Of a DNA stretch of 64,000 bases, positions 1-11,100 are shown in pieces. The position numbers and the translations under genes are program-made. Position 1 is the stretch's first letter, and the number at the start of each line of letters is the position of its first letter. Location of the stretch: assembly GCA_006386115.1 (NCBI GenBank), contig VFIW01000017.1, forward strand, positions 62,001-126,000, given 5' to 3'. This stretch comes from Globisporangium splendens. Taxonomy: Eukaryota; Oomycota; Peronosporomycetes; Pythiales; Pythiaceae. The notes under the pieces are model-generated. The model had not been told where the DNA came from. It ran no database searches and saw only the letters and a list, made by a program, of their open reading frames with translations.

Positions 1-591
1 AGAACGACGACCTCGTGTACGCGGTGCTCGTGAACGAGCACGCGAAGCAGCAGCACGTCGCGGCCGTGAGTGACAACGGCATCGAAGGCAGCTCGGAGGA
101 GTGCTCGCTGCTGGAATGCGGGCTCGACGGCGCCAACATCCTGCAGCAAGTCGAGATCTACGCGTTCAAGTCTGACGGACAATTCGAGGTTCATCCTTTT
201 GCCCATGCTGTCTTCCTAGGAGGTTTGAATTGTGCTTCACGCTCTCCTAACGCCATGCTCTGGACCACTGTCTTATTAACAGGGCACGCAATATGCCGTG
301 GGCGATTTCGTGGTGAGCGTGTGCACGTTCATGTCGCGCAACAACCAGCCGCGCGGACTCGTGATTGAAGTGCAGTACTCGCCGTGCTACACGGTGTCGT
401 CGGTCGAGACGCTCTTCGACGAGTTCCTCGCGAACTTTGCGCCGGAGGACCGGTTACGGAAGCCCATCGACAACATGCACGCGCTCTTCGACAAAGTGTT
501 CGGCACGCCGTCGTCGGTCGAGTACTCGCTCAAGCACACGGCGCTGCAGTACGTCGCGGCCTTCAACATCCTCCGCAAATTCGACAAGTAG
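1..591 (+). CDS. MED20: Mediator complex subunit 20 (MED20), 5' end outside window
   Basis: This is the C-terminal part of a MED20/TRFP-like head-module subunit of Mediator, which bridges transcription factors and RNA polymerase II in the nucleus. Two exons are visible. Exon 1 is 1-188 and enters from the left edge. A GT-AG intron covers 189-282, and exon 2 is 283-591 with stop TAG; the junction is phase 0 and reads ..GQFE|GTQYAVGDF... The stretch GTQYAVGDFVVSV followed by a GLVIEVQYSPC strand matches the conserved core of MED20 (aromatic-x-DF-x-V, then G-x-x-x-EV-x-Y-x-PC). The end, AFNILRKFDK, matches the family's C-terminal helix. The downstream neighbour lies 400 bp away on the same strand. 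The missing start means nothing can be said about its promoter. Confidence 0.85.
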
Positions 592-989
592 TCGAATCCA
601 ATCCGATCACACACACACACACACACACCATGATGAGCATCGTCGTTCCTTCAAACTCATATAAAAAGAAGCATTCCATATCATTAGACAGGTTGTAGTT
701 CGATACAAATCGATGCAAAACCATTGGCTGTGTCGAGTAATATACAAAGTTAGGCAGGTCTCGTGTCGCCGGTTTGTTGGTTTCCATCGTGGAATGTTCC
801 TTCCTTCCCCCCAGTGTTTTTTTTCGAGCCAATAATTAATTCAAGCAGCCTCGCCTGCGAGGCGAACAGAAGAAAGCGCAGAAAGAGAAAGAGAGAGAGA
901 GAGTGTGGGACCGGGGTGCCCGAGCGACGCGCGCACGCAGGAGCAACGGACTGGCGGGACGCAGCGGAGAGCAGCGCTCTGCGGGGGAC
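592..989. other. Intergenic region with (CA)n microsatellite and GA run
   Basis: This spacer lies between the MED20 stop and the first ATG of the zinc-repeat gene. It holds a perfect (CA)n dinucleotide run at about 608-628, 17 nt after the MED20 stop and so probably in its 3' UTR. A purine-rich GAAAGAGAGAGA tract at about 884-903 probably lies in the 5' leader of the next gene. No ORF in it looks coding. Confidence 0.6.
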
Positions 990-2741
990 ATGGAGGAGGA
1001 GATGGCGGCGGCGGCCGTGCTCTTTGGCGGCGACGACCCACGCTTCGACGTCGTCGACCTCGACGCATCCGTGCTTCCCCCCTCGTTCGCCATCCCGTAC
1101 GAGCCGCAGATGCGCGGCAATGGCCTCAATAGCAGCAACAGCAATAACAATCGACTATCTCTGGGACTTCTGAGCGGACTGCAGCCGACGCATTCTACCC
1201 AGCAACAGCACGATCTGCGTGTGAGCTTCCGCGTGGAACCGCCGCCGCCGTTCCACCAGTTCCACGAGCAGCAACGGGGGGATTACAGCCACCAGTACCA
1301 CAGGGAGGATTTAGGCGCGAACGATGACGATGATGATGCTGGTTCGTTGAGTAAGCAGAATGCGGACGACGACGCGAAGGAGCAGCAGCAGCTTCTGGGC
1401 ATGATGCACGCGGTAGGAGGCGCCAACGCAGCCGCGATGCTGTCGCCGACGTCTTCGTCTTCGCCCCCAACGTCGCCCCATTCATCGACGCGGACGTCTC
1501 CAGATGATACGGAATCTCATACGAACAGCAGCAACCAGAACCGACGAAACCTGTGCCAGCATGATGGCTGTGACAAGTTTGCTCAGGGCGGCGGACTCTG
1601 CATCGCGCACGGTGGGGGCTACAAGTGCAAGACGCCGTTCTGCGCGTTCTTCAACACGCGCACGTGCGAGGAGCACGGCGGCTCGAAGCGCTGCGGCATC
1701 CTCGGGTGCACGAAAGTGGCGCTGGGTGTGAGTGCGCTCTGCTGCGCGCATGGCGGCGGTCGCAAGTGCTCGGTGAAGAAATGCGACAAGCACGACGCCG
1801 GGCTTGGTTTCTGTCTCGCGCACGGCGGCGGCCGTAATTGCACCGTTGAAGGGTGCACGAAGAAGCAGATCCGCTACGGCGTGTGCAGCGGTCATGGTGG
1901 ACGCGCGCGCTGCAAGGAGGAAGGCTGCGAGAAGTACGACCGCGGACAGGGCAAATGCAAATCGCATGGCGGCGGGTACTTTTGCAAAGTCGAAGGCTGC
2001 ACGAAGAAAGACAAAGGCGGTGGTCTGTGTGCTGGTCATGGCGGCGGCAAGAAATGCTACGTTGAGGGCTGCAACACGCCGTGCGTTGGCGGTGGCCGCT
2101 GCAAGCTCCATGGTGGCGGCAAACGGTGCCAGGCAGAGAATTGTTCCAATTGGGCACTGAACGGCGGCAAATGCAAGGACCACGGCGGGACAGGCAAGCG
2201 CTGCTCTCGACGCGGTTGCGACAAGCATGACCAAGGTGGAGGCTACTGCCTCGCCCATGGCGGTGGATACAAATGCACCGTCCCTGATTGTTCCAAGAAA
2301 CAGGTATGCGTTGCTTGTATATACTGAAATTGTGTCTGCGGTGTATTCGCTTTATAGAATGTCATTGATGATGAATATGCTGGTTCTTAGATTCGCTTTG
2401 GACGGTGCTGTGCGCATGGCGGCAAGCCGCGCTGTACAGTGGAGGGATGTGAGCGTCTGAGCCAGCATCGCGGACTGTGCAAAGCCCACGGTGGCTCGAA
2501 GCCCTGTGATGTGCCAGGCTGCGAGCGCAAGGCCAACAGCGGCGGTAAATGCATCAGCCACGGAGGTGGCGGTCGCTGCAAGACCGAGGGGTGCACGAAG
2601 ACTAACCGCGGAGGCGGCCACTGTAAGGCCCACGGTGGCGGCAAGAAGTGCAGCGTTCCAGATTGCAGCGAGTGGGCGATCGGCGGCGGCGCGTGCGCGC
2701 AGCACGATATCTTCAGTGCGTCGTCGGTGGTGTGCGTCTAG
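990..2741 (+). CDS. WRKY19-type zinc-repeat protein, 15 Cys/His repeats
   Basis: This is a predicted 554-residue protein of the WRKY19-like zinc-repeat group, common in oomycetes and in plant WRKY19-like proteins, with a presumed nuclear DNA- or protein-binding role. Exon 1 is 990-2303, a GT-AG intron covers 2304-2390, and exon 2 is 2391-2741; phase 0. The first in-frame ATG is 990; the frame is open upstream to 903 but contains no other ATG. Residues 1-190 are acidic and rich in Ser, Asn and Gln. The rest is 15 consecutive units of about 24 residues with the pattern C-x4-C-x10-C-x3-H-G-G-G. Typical pieces are CTVEGC and CKAHGGGKKC. The intron falls inside repeat 11 (..CSKKQ|IRFGRCCAHGG). No WRKY DNA-binding domain is visible, so the family name reflects only the repeat. 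The target of the repeats is unknown. Confidence 0.85.
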
Positions 2742-2969
2742 GCGGCAGGACGAAGTAAGATTTGTCTTTTGAAAGAGAGAGAGATGTGACGTCGTCGACT
2801 GAGAACAAAGGAGGAAGCAGAATGTATGAAGTTATTCTATGTAAAATGGTGGAATTTTGGGGGTTTATTTTTTTGTGCGTTCTGCGGTAAAGCGGTCTGT
2901 GTGTGTATGCTGATGGCTATCGTGTCTTCTTTCTCCAAGTCCAGCGCTCCATCTTTGTGTCTTCTTTTC

Positions 2970-3708
2970 TTACAGGAACGCGATACCGGAGTTGATCGCG
3001 TCCACTTCGGCCGGTGTCAACGGCGTGCGCTTGACGTGGTTGAACGGGAGCACATTCGGACCCGATGGCTGCACTGGCGCCAACGGCGAAGGCGCTTGGC
3101 GCGCAGTTGGCTTGGTAAGCGGCGACGGCTTCGCCGGCAGCAGCGAGCGCTTGCCAAGGAACTTGATCGATGGGACGCGGTGGCCCGACACAGCCGCAGG
3201 AGCGGCAGCAGCAACCACAACTGGAGCAGCAGGCGCAGGCGTAGCAGCAGCCTTGGATGGCGCCGCCTTGCTGCCAGGTTCTGGTGCGCGGCTGTCGTCG
3301 ACCGAGAAAAGCGCGCGGCCGACTTCGACGTTCTCCTCTAACTTGGCCAAGTGCTCGACGATCGTACCAGCCACAGGACTCATCACATCCACACTCACCT
3401 GCAATATAAAATAAACACACACAGTCGCTATTAAACCACTGCATAAAATGCATACACATGTATATCGCACACTGTTATATACACACACGCATGTATACCT
3501 TGTCGGTCTCGAGGATGGCGACGACTTCGTCGGCGTGCACGGTCTCGCCCACGCCCTTGACGATCTGCACGAGCGTGCCCTCGCTGATCGAGTCCCCCAT
3601 GGACGGCACGTTCACCGCCGTGACCGCGAAGAAGCGCTGCTGCAGCGTCTTGGCCGCCGCGCCGCGCTTTGTCAGCTGCTGCGTCGTCGCGCGGAGAGAG
3701 CCCCACAT
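2970..3708 (-). CDS. Lipoyl-domain protein with C-terminal KGD4/YMR31-like tail
   Basis: This is a predicted 212-residue mitochondrial protein. Exon 1 is 3708-3499, a GT-AG intron covers 3498-3399, and exon 2 is 3398-2970; phase 0. Residues 1-27 are Arg/Gln/Ala-rich without acids, as in a mitochondrial presequence. Residues about 30-105 form a complete 2-oxoglutarate-dehydrogenase-type lipoyl domain with the lipoyl-lysine motif ETDKVSVDV (the intron splits ETDK|VSVDV). After an Ala/Pro-rich linker come [11 protein letters not shown] and, at the end, [14 protein letters not shown]. These correspond to the two conserved blocks of yeast Kgd4/Ymr31 and animal MRPS36, which recruit E3 (dihydrolipoamide dehydrogenase) to the 2-oxoglutarate dehydrogenase complex. 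There is no acyltransferase domain, so it is not an E2 enzyme. The likely role, an E3 adaptor carrying its own swinging lipoyl arm, is inference. It diverges from the FGGY kinase gene. Confidence 0.8.
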
Positions 3709-4141
3709 GCTGCTGCTGCTGTCTGTTAAATGAGCTCTTGAGAGCAGCGAAGGAACGGCGAGGGGGGTATGTCACTTGCGTGTTGTTGGGTGTGGCGAGG
3801 GATCGTCCAGTTACGGTTACGAAGTTACTGGATGGGTTACGATCTCTTTTAAGTGACATCTTTTTAGTTGTGGTGGATGATTCGACATTTGCTGACACTT
3901 TTGAGGGCTTACGCTCTCGTTCAGAGAACTTTTCTGTCTCTTTTAGCAGATAATCCTGCGAAATTGCATACTCGAACAACATTGACACTCTCTGATACTA
4001 TTCTGGCACTTCGCTCTCTTTTAAGCGAATTGTTGGCTCTTTTGGTAGATAATCCTGTGGAATTGCATACTTGAACATGTACTGATTTTCCCCCTTTCAG
4101 CCCCACACATTCCATTTGGCGTTTGCGCCATTGAAGCAAGC
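3709..4141. promoter_or_regulatory. Divergent promoter region with degenerate 99-bp tandem repeat
   Basis: The region separates the start codons of the lipoyl-KGD4 gene (-) and the FGGY kinase gene (+). At about 3883-4080 two imperfect copies of a 99-bp unit lie head to tail. The clearest shared blocks are AGATAATCCTG followed by AATTGCATAC and GAAC, at about 3948-3977 and again at 4047-4076. The copies are diverged, so the duplication is not recent. No coding potential is convincing. Confidence 0.55.
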
Positions 4142-6368
4142 ATGAAACTCGTGGTGCCGCTCGTGGCAGCGGTGCTCGCGTCGGCGGCGCTGGCGACTGC
4201 TCAATACAGCCGCAGGAAGAAGCAGCGGGAGGCCGCGGCGTACGTGGCGCTGATGCGCGGTCTCGCGCAGCCGCAGAGGTACCGCGACGCGCCGATCGTG
4301 ATCGTCGTCGACGTCGGGAGCTCGTCCATCCGCGCGAGCTGCTTTGCGCTCGTGCCGCATCCCTCCAGCACCTCATCTACGACATCGAATGCGAGGGCGA
4401 GTAATGGCAATAGCGGCGTGGAGTGGGTGCTGATTAATGGATCGCTGCAGCAGCTGCATTCGGACTGCATCGACGCGAACGGCGAGACCGATATCCTCCA
4501 AGTCGCAGCAAAGGTGGAGACCGTCGTGGACGGCGCTCTGCAGTTTCTACGCACGACGCAGCTGACGCACAAGATTGTCGGCGTTGGGTTCAGCACGTTC
4601 GTGATGAATATCCTGGGGATTGATGAAAAGGTGCGGCGTTTGGCACACTATTTGAGAATGCTTTCCTATTATTGCAAGATGCTAATCATGTACTTTGCCT
4701 TTGTCTTGTGTGTTGTAGGGTTCGCCAGTCTCCCCAGTGTACACGGTAAGCAGTGTTGAGATGCTACTATGCTGTCAGGAGTGAACTTTTTTAATTGATG
4801 TCACCGTTCGATAGTATACTGGCCGTCGCCCTTCGACTGCTGCCCATGCGCGCGAGCTTCGAGACATGCTGATCGCGCGAGGCGCATTGTCCGAGTTCCA
4901 CGACCGTACTGGTACGTCATGTGTTTCATACTCAATTGAAAACAAGCAGAGATGAGCTAACAACATAGCACACGCTGTTTCATAGGCACCGTGATCCATC
5001 CTGCGTACGCGCCAGCTGAATTCGCGCGGCTTCACTCGGAAGAACCTGCTACAATTGCACGGATCTACAAGTGGCAGAGCATCTCCGGATACCTTATTGG
5101 CAAATGGACCCATGCGGCTCAGAAGAATGAAGGCTGCGTGCCGATGAGCTTCTCGGAGGCGTCGTGGACGGGACTGTTTGACTTCCGCCACTGGCAATGG
5201 GACCGCGCGCTGCTCGACCTCGTTCACATGGACGTGTCAAAGATGCCGCCATTGGCGGACTCGTCGACCCCGTTTTCTGGGCTAAAACCAGAATTTGGCC
5301 GCCGATGGCCAGAACTGCAATCGGTGCCGTTCTTCTTGGGGATCGGAGACGGCGCAGCGGCCAACATCGGCTCCAAGTGCATTGACAACTCGTATGTGAT
5401 GCTGGCACCTTTGGCTCTTTCGTTAACGCACGCTAACCGCTTGTTTACTTTGTACTTTGTCGGTGTAGGCGCATCGCAGTGACGATTGGCACGAGCGCTG
5501 CGATTCGCATTGTTCTGGACTCGTCGGCGATGCAGGGCACGAAAGTCCCAAAGGGTCTGTGGTGCTACCGCATCGGGCGAGACCACGTGTTGCTCGGTGG
5601 CGCGCTCAATGATGGCGGATCCGTCTACCAGTTTTTCCGCAGGACCCTGCGGCTTACGGACCAAGGTGCGCGGCCTGCCTACTAAACTGTTGCACTTACT
5701 CGGTCATCATGCTGTTATTGATTGACATGTGTAATTCTTCTATTCTTTTTGGTAGACTTGAATGACAACCTGAAGAAGGTGCGTCCGAATCAGCATGGAC
5801 TCGCGATTCTGCCGTTTTTGAGTGGTGAGCGTGCCCTCGGGTGGCTCGAGGACGCGACGTGTGCGATCACTGGCATCAACAAGTGGACGACTCCCGTCGA
5901 GGTTCTCCATGCTGCACTGGAGTCTGTGGCACTTCGGATCAGCCTCGTGTTCTCACTCTTGGGTACGTGTCGTTGGTCATTTCTTAGGTCGCAGGCAACT
6001 TTTGGTCAATCCACTGACCGGCAAACTCATATTCACTCACTTGTACTTTAGCGACCTACGCGGACCCGAATGCTGTCGTTATTGCGAGTGGCACGGCGCT
6101 CACTGCGTCCGAAGTGTGGCGGCAGATACTTGCTGATAGCATGGGGAAAGATCTCGTCCTGGAGAGAGATGCGGTCGAGACAACCTCGCGAGGCATCGCG
6201 GTCTTCGTGGGCTCCTCCTTGGGCTTGCACTCGCTGCAGCAAGGAGCGATATTACCACCAAAGGATCAGCTGCTGCGGTCGCGACCAAACGTAGCAGCGC
6301 ATGCTGCGTATTTGGAAGCACGCCATGAGCAGGAATTTCTGTACCGGAAGCTCTACGCTGACCAGTAG
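4142..6368 (+). CDS. FGGY-family carbohydrate kinase with N-terminal membrane anchor
   Basis: This is a predicted 579-residue sugar kinase of the FGGY family (gluconate/xylulose kinase type), which phosphorylates a sugar or sugar acid with ATP. The seven exons are 4142-4630, 4719-4745 (27-nt micro-exon), 4815-4911, 4986-5391, 5469-5665, 5756-5962 and 6052-6368; all introns are GT-AG and the sum is divisible by three. The N-terminal phosphate-binding loop reads VVDVGSSSIRAS (about residues 57-68). SPVSPVYTYTGRR is the usual substrate-loop block, GIGDGAAANIGS and VTIGTSAA are ATP-domain blocks, and IASGTALTASEVWRQILAD is the C-terminal signature. Unusually, residues 4-20 are a hydrophobic segment followed by SRRKKQR, which suggests a signal anchor with the kinase facing the cytosol. 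The exact substrate cannot be told from sequence. It converges on the ankyrin pseudogene. Confidence 0.85.
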
Positions 6369-6504
6369 AAACCAAACGGAAAGAACAAAAGGATAGGAAA
6401 GTCAAAAGTAGAAAGTCTTGTTTAAAGAAAAGCAACCTATTCAATCATCAATCTCGTCAAGCAGATCCGACCTGTTCACGTACATCACTTGTTGCTTCAT
6501 TTGA

Positions 6505-7713
6505 TCATGGCGCCTCTGTCTTTCGGGCGTACTCAGCTGCGATTTGCGCAAGCCGATCGACCACAAACGAGATCTTGACGCGTTCCGATGGATCAAAATT
6601 CGTCATCTGTTCAAGCAGATTCCATTGTGCATCGGATATTTTGTTTGCTGATCGGATTGGGAGTTGGCCCCTTTTCAACTTGAATCGAATTGCAGCATGA
6701 TAGCACCACCGCGGCAGATCAACCACTTGCACAGTTCGGTTTGGTTGTACTTCACCGCAGAGAAGAGAGGAGCTCGCTTGCGGAAATCTTGTACGTTGAC
6801 AGTTGCCCCGTTATTACAAAGGAGTCGGAAGACTTCAATCGCGTGATCCCAAGTCTGGGGAGAGGAAATCTAGTAATCGTACAACTCAAAATGCACTGTC
6901 TCGAAAAACAAAGGAGCTTGATCCGCGCGATTCCTTGCATTCGTGTCTACCTCGTGCTTCAGCAGAAATCTCACCAGCACAGGGTCACACCGCTGGGTTG
7001 CAAGATGCAAGTAAGAATCACCATCTTGTAATCTCTCGTGAAGACATGCACCGTGCTCCATAAACAGACTTTCCATTTGGATATGCCCCCGCCGTACTCC
7101 AGAAGGAGATCGGCCGCTTCGACAACACCGCTCTCGGCTGCGCCGTGGAGTGCCGAGTGATGCTTCTTAGCTTCTTCGTTAACGTTGGCACGATGGTAAA
7201 GCAAAACTCGCATTGTGCTACAATGACCAAGTTTAGATGCGCGGTAGAGCAGCGTTTCTCCATCCTTGCTTCGTTGGCTCACTGGTACTCCTTGAGCAAT
7301 GAACGAGCACACGGTTGCATGGTCGCCGTGTTCGACAGCTGCGAAAAGTGCGTCTCGGTTGGATCGCGCGATCCCGCCTTGCTTTACAAAGGGTCCCCAC
7401 GTGTCGATGCGCTCTGCATCTCTTAGCCATCGTCGTCTTCTTCATCAATGCTCGCGCCGTTCTGAAGCAGTGCTTGTGCGATTTCGCCGTAGCCTCGTTC
7501 AATCGAACATTTCAAGCATGCATTGTCGTCGACCGCCGCACCAAGCTGAATCAAGAGGCGCACGATCTCCAGCTTCCCATTTGCTATGGCGTGCAGCAGC
7601 GGGGTGTTGTCGTACGAATCATAGTTGATACTTGCTCCTCTTGCGACGATTGCGAGGACGTCATCTGCGCAGCCATTCTTGATTGCAGCGAGGAACGAAG
7701 CCGGTAGATCCAT
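6505..7713 (-). pseudogene. Decayed ankyrin-repeat gene with remnant TKL-kinase tail
   Basis: Ankyrin repeats are readable along most of the minus strand, but only by changing frame. The segment from ATG 7713 encodes about four repeats and stops at 7423. The repeats continue in another frame from about 7435 (..ALFAAVEHGDHATVCSF..), shift again near 7080, and meet an in-frame TAG near 6870. Past that stop the same frame continues as WDHAIEVFRLLCNNGA. The last about 55 residues (6670-6505) read ISDAQWNLLEQMTNFDPSERV, the C-terminal end typical of oomycete TKL protein kinases. The rest of the kinase domain is absent, so an ankyrin-kinase fusion seems to have lost its catalytic core. A 28-nt intron could in principle remove the TAG but would be too short and would break the frame. 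Sequencing errors remain possible for single shifts. Confidence 0.65.
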
Positions 7714-8161
7714 TGCTCAGTCACACGAGCGAGCCTGCTTCTACGGCGAATCGTCTTGTAAAGTGACTGCTGGTGCGCTCTCGTGCGCGCTGGTGGAGGG
7801 AACACGGAGAAGCAGGAGGAGACCTCTTTTCTCTGTCGTCACCACCACTGTGGGACGATCACGAGAGAATCTCTCATCCGATTTTTCTTCTCCCACAATG
7901 GAATGGCATTGGCCTGGCGCTCGTCTTCCCATGCATCGCATGCCACGCCCAACTGGTAAGTAAAGTTGCTAGTTGGGTAAACGAAAGATACAGCGACCTA
8001 TATTACGATCTATTACATGCAAGAATGAAAATCGCAAATGCAAAACATGAACTAACTGCTTGAGCCATCCGAGGCGCGTACTTGTACAGAAAGGATTCGT
8101 ATCGAAATGCTGCTGCTCTGATATTGTTGCTGTGTACCCCACTCGCCCCCAACCGGATCGC
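7714..8161. other. Intergenic, no gene seen
   Basis: This spacer lies upstream of the ankyrin pseudogene and downstream of CNOT1. ORFs on both strands are short, without homology that I recognise, and no RNA gene is visible. Confidence 0.5.
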
Positions 8162-11100
8162 CTAGGCGCTCGACAGGTCCGCCGACGGAGCACGAGGACC
8201 ACTCCCAGCACCAGCGAGCGGCGTCATCGCGTTACCCGCAGCGCTCGTGCCGAGACACGTGCGCGCCACGTCGTCAAACACTTCCTTGATCTCGCTCGAG
8301 CACTCGAGGTACTCCTGCTCCCAGAACTTGTAGCTCTTGTTGCGGATCAGCTCGATGAAAGTCACCAGCAGCCCCCACTGTTTTTCATACACATACAAGA
8401 GCAAAGTTAGAGTTAGAACCAGCCAAAATGGGCAATGACAACAAATCACAAAGACGTACCGGATGCGGGCGGTTCGCGATCAATCGCTCGATGAGCACGC
8501 GCGTGATCTGCTCCTTGACCATCTTGTTGTTCGAGTACGAAAACAGATACAGGATCACGCAGCTAAAGTAGTGCGTGTGGCTGTTTGGGTACCGCAAGTG
8601 GTTGGCCAGCGAGCTGAAGTACCAGTAGCGGCCCTCGGCATCCAACTCGTCGGCGAGGAAACGGAAAATGTCCATCGACGCGCTCTGCTCAAACTTGACC
8701 GACGTGCCGCTCTTGGCCGCATCCGCTGGGTTCGTCGCCGGCGACGACGCGCTCGCCATGTCCACGATCGCTTCCTTGCCCAAGTACAGCACCAGCGCAT
8801 TCAACGCCGGGATAAAGTACTTGCACGCGCCTGGGTCGCGCTCCAACTGGTTCTGTGGACGCATGAGCTTCGAGATCAACTCGGCTGGGAACACGGCCGC
8901 GCGGTTCGACGTCGCGCGCAAAAACTCGTCGACGTAGTCCTTGATGCCGTTGTGCGCGAGCGCACTCCCCCACGCAGGCATCAAGCGCGGCGACACGCTC
9001 ACTTCAGGCAGCTGCGACACCTGAAGACCGAGCGTCAGCGGGTCTGGCAACCGCATCGAGCGCGAGAACGCCGACAGGATCACGTTCCGCAACTGCACGC
9101 ACGACGACGGCAGCACGTCGCAAAAGCTTGTGTAGAAATCGCTCAAAAAGTCCGGGTAGTCGTGCAAAAGCACCAAGATGATTCGCACGGTGCCCTTGTA
9201 CAGACTCTCGATGGATGCGCTCATCGGCTGCACGTTCGCATGGCGAATGAACGGCTCGATGAACACGAGCAAGTTCATAATCAGACGGTGCAAAATCTGC
9301 CAGCCGCGCTGCTGCTTGGCACGCAGCAGCAGTGGCATGAAGCACCGGTGCGAGATCAGCTCGGTCCACGCGAACACAAACCCAGGGAGCACCATCGGCT
9401 GCAGCGTGTTGTACGCGCTTGCAAACGTGTTGAGCACCTGGAGGTGGATCGCGTCCAGCGCAGGCTCCTGCACCGTCAGCTCTTTCATCAGATTCACGAA
9501 CATGCGGAAGAACACGCGCTGGTCGAACGGTGCCTTCTTCTTCCGCGACATGTCGTGCGCCGCGACGAGCACGTTCGCGATCGCGCCGACCGCGTGGTTC
9601 AGCACCTGGAGCTTCGCGTTCGCGTTCGGGTCCAAGTACTTGACCAATAGCGACATCAAGTGGGTCAACGCGTCAATGACCGAGTAGTTCAGTGGCGCCT
9701 TCGTGCCTGGCGCCAACGGCGATGTCGGATCGCTCGCGGCGGCAAACGTGTTCTTCAAGCACGCATCCACGCAGAGCTCCGTGCCGAATTTGAAGAACAA
9801 CGAGATGCTCTCGTCGTCGTTCAGCAGACCGTACTGCTTGAGCATCTGAATGTACTGCGCGTGGATCTTCGAGTTCCCCGTGGGTTCCTTGTAGATCGCG
9901 ATCCAGTGCTCCAACGCGTTGCTCACAGTGTGGCGGAAGGCAGCGTGCTCTTGCGCAGGGTTGCGTTCGACCGCAGCCTTTCCAGACGAACCAATCGAAC
10001 CGAGACTCTTCGTGCGGGTGAGCACCTTCTGGGTGCGCGCTTGCTCCAACAGCGTCGCCAGGATCTGCACGTTCTTGTTCGACGACGCACCGTGGCGCTC
10101 CACAATGCGTGCGAGCGCATCCAATGTGTTTGGTACCTGCTTCACCAAGTTCACGTGCTCCATAGGGAGGCATTGGCGAATGATGTGCACCGCAAACTCG
10201 ATCGCGACGCTATTACGCTCCATGTTGCGAGTCAAGTACACGTCGAACTCCGAGATGTCAATCACCTTGAACCGCACGAGCGCCACCATGATCTCGCAAT
10301 GCAGCTTCAGCTTGTCTTCCACTGGCGCGCGGAGCACCCACGCGACAATCTCCTTCTTTAATTTCTCACAGCTGTGCGCGAGCGCATCCAGCGAACTCAC
10401 GAGGATCTCCAAAAACAACTCGTCACCGCGACCGCCACCCAGTTCGTACATGCATTTCACGATGCGGTGTCCGATCTTCAGGCACGCTTCGTCGCGCTGA
10501 GGAGGTTTCACGCCAGCACCAATCGCGCGCACTTCACGAAGCACGGCAAACACTTCGCTCTCCGTAGGAATCGCGAGCAGCGACGGGATCTCGCGCTGCG
10601 CGGCAGCCGCTTGGCGGACCACATTCTGCACAAACATCTCAAACTTCTCCATCAACCCAGCGAACCGATCAAGCGCAGCGGCAACGCTCACGCCACCCAC
10701 GTCCATTGGACCGCCAGATGAGGACAGTGCATCCTTTTCCGATGGAATTCCTGCCGCACCTGGCACCGCAGGGTACCCGGTACGCGACACTGGCATCGAA
10801 GTTGGTCGAGGGATCCGCTGGAACGCTTCGTACACGACAAGTTGCATGTGCGGCACACCGCCGACCTTCGGCTTGAACACCTCTGGCAGGTTTGCAGGGT
10901 ACTGGTGCGCGGTGCCTTCGAAGAAGTGGACGCCGTCGGCGGGTTTTCCGGCCAACTGCTGCTGGTATCGGCGTCTCGAAGCATACGCAGCGCCCAACGC
11001 TTCGTCAATGTCACGCATCGCCTTCTCGGATGACGCCTTCTCGATCAGCATGCAGCCCAAATCCGTGTTCTCGTTTGAGCAAACTTGGATGACATGCTCG

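Noticed and set aside
903..989. Upstream extension of the zinc-repeat protein from 903
   Set aside because: The codon at 903 is GTG and no ATG occurs in frame before 990.
8463..9650. 395-residue plus-strand ORF inside CNOT1 (and several like it)
   Set aside because: Rich in Arg, His, Val and Gln as expected for an antisense frame of a GC-rich gene; the minus strand carries clear CNOT1 homology.
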